The notes beneath the pieces are model-generated. The model had not been told where the DNA came from. It searched no databases and saw only the letters and a list, made by a program, of their open reading frames with translations. The position numbers and the translations under genes are program-made. Shown here one piece after another: positions 63,691-64,000 of a DNA stretch of 64,000 nucleotides. Where the stretch lies: the NCBI GenBank assembly GCA_964203055.1, contig CAXNKS010000001.1, positions 186,001 to 250,000 on the forward strand. The letters are read 5' to 3'. This DNA comes from Fontibacterium temperatum (GTDB lineage Bacteria > Pseudomonadota > Alphaproteobacteria > Pelagibacterales > Pelagibacteraceae). Position 1 is the stretch's first letter; each line of letters starts with the position of its first letter.

Positions 63691-64000
63691 CTATTTTACA
63701 AAAATTTTGTTCTTAAGTCTTAAGTCGACATATGTAAATTTTTCATCTTTGGACTGAATAAGCACTTTATTTAGGTTGTTAATCTGTTGATTATAATCAT
63801 ATCTGCCGAGCATAATTTTTTTATTACCTTTTAAAAATAAATCCCATCTTTCAGAATTTATAAATTCAAAACTAGCAATGTTGGCTAAATCAAAATTATT
63901 ATTATTTAACGCTTTATATAGTCTTTTTAGATCTTCAATATCAAAATTGCCTTTTGCTAAAGTTTGATTGGAAAAATTATTTGAATTAAATTTTTCTATT
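63691..64000 (-). CDS. ftsQ: cell division protein FtsQ, C-terminal part
   Basis: The frame is open from the right edge to a TAG at 63691-63693 and encodes the last ~102 residues: DIEDLKRLYKAL, ANIASFEFINSERWDLFLKG, KKIMLGRYDYNQQINNLNKV and the end YVDLRLKNKIFVK. This is the FtsQ periplasmic beta domain pattern, in which a strand containing SERWDL-x-L is followed by the D-L-R-x end. FtsQ connects the early and late divisome in the inner membrane. The N-terminus with POTRA and membrane helix lies beyond the window. Confidence 0.85.
   Translation of the reverse strand, partial: IEKFNSNNFSNQTLAKGNFDIEDLKRLYKALNNNNFDLANIASFEFINSERWDLFLKGNKKIMLGRYDYNQQINNLNKVLIQSKDEKFTYVDLRLKNKIFVK

Noticed and set aside
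1..64000. tRNA genes, CRISPR arrays, insertion sequences, prophage or defence genes
   Set aside because: No cloverleaf-like gap, spaced direct repeats, transposase or phage-type proteins were seen. All sizeable frames are explained by housekeeping, transport and catabolic genes.

Overview
This is a 64 kb chromosomal piece of a very AT-rich, gene-dense alphaproteobacterium. Gaps between genes are short, adjacent genes often overlap by 1-4 bases (ATGA or TAATG junctions), and there is no rRNA, recognisable tRNA, CRISPR array or insertion sequence. A blh-type retinal-forming oxygenase at the left edge, LIV/TRAP/TSUP/MFS transporters, a SAM-II-type riboswitch and the protein sequences themselves point to a streamlined marine lineage such as Pelagibacterales (SAR11) or a close relative. 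That placement is an inference, because no phylogenetic marker was compared.

Layout. 0-10 kb: end of blh; propionyl-CoA synthetase; dihydroorotase; YgfZ; the de novo NAD operon nadA-nadB-nadC; a SemiSWEET-like protein; an RhlE-type RNA helicase with a repetitive tail. 10.5-16 kb: a UPF0114 membrane protein, then a small-protein locus holding a protein with a duplicated helix motif, a ZitP-like zinc-ribbon membrane protein and two tiny membrane proteins arranged tail to tail, then MFS, TSUP and Na+/H+ antiporter-like transporters and a small Ala/Lys-rich periplasmic protein with a perfect hairpin. 16-28 kb: ppdK-glyS-glyQ-sppA, ispB, tspO, a ProC-like reductase, pdxH, aroC and a rhomboid protease.

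28-37 kb is a catabolic island: an SDR, a DUF1445 protein (D-glutamate cyclase family), a complete LIV-type ABC importer (livF, G, M, H and J) and 5-oxoprolinase pxpA, pxpB, pxpC. Together these suggest uptake and ring-opening of 5-oxoproline or D-glutamate-like compounds to feed glutamate metabolism. 37-46 kb: aconitase; a TAXI-type TRAP transporter with a DUF1850 protein; msrB, a hotdog thioesterase and msrA; azlC/azlD and a LysE-family exporter. 46-50.5 kb: metF-metE-metZ behind a promoter, a SAM-II-like aptamer and an intrinsic terminator. 50.5-64 kb: a thioredoxin-like ferredoxin, an SDR, fumC, an AsmA-like protein, uvrD, pepP, and the envelope/division run ligA-bamD-lpxC-ftsA-ftsQ on the minus strand, without ftsZ between ftsA and lpxC.

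Quality warning. At least ten genes (UPF0114, livG, livH, livJ, pxpB, pxpC, acnA, the TAXI receptor, azlC, pepP) have broken reading frames that are restored by about fifteen single-base corrections, nearly all of them removals of one extra base. Several of these genes should be essential or central, so consensus error is the simplest explanation. I give the reconstructed full spans.

The observation I consider most worth following up is at 11.2-12.0 kb. A small protein carrying two copies of a helix resembling the PopZ N-terminal partner-binding helix is translationally coupled to a ZitP-like zinc-ribbon membrane protein. This may be a miniature polar-organising module.
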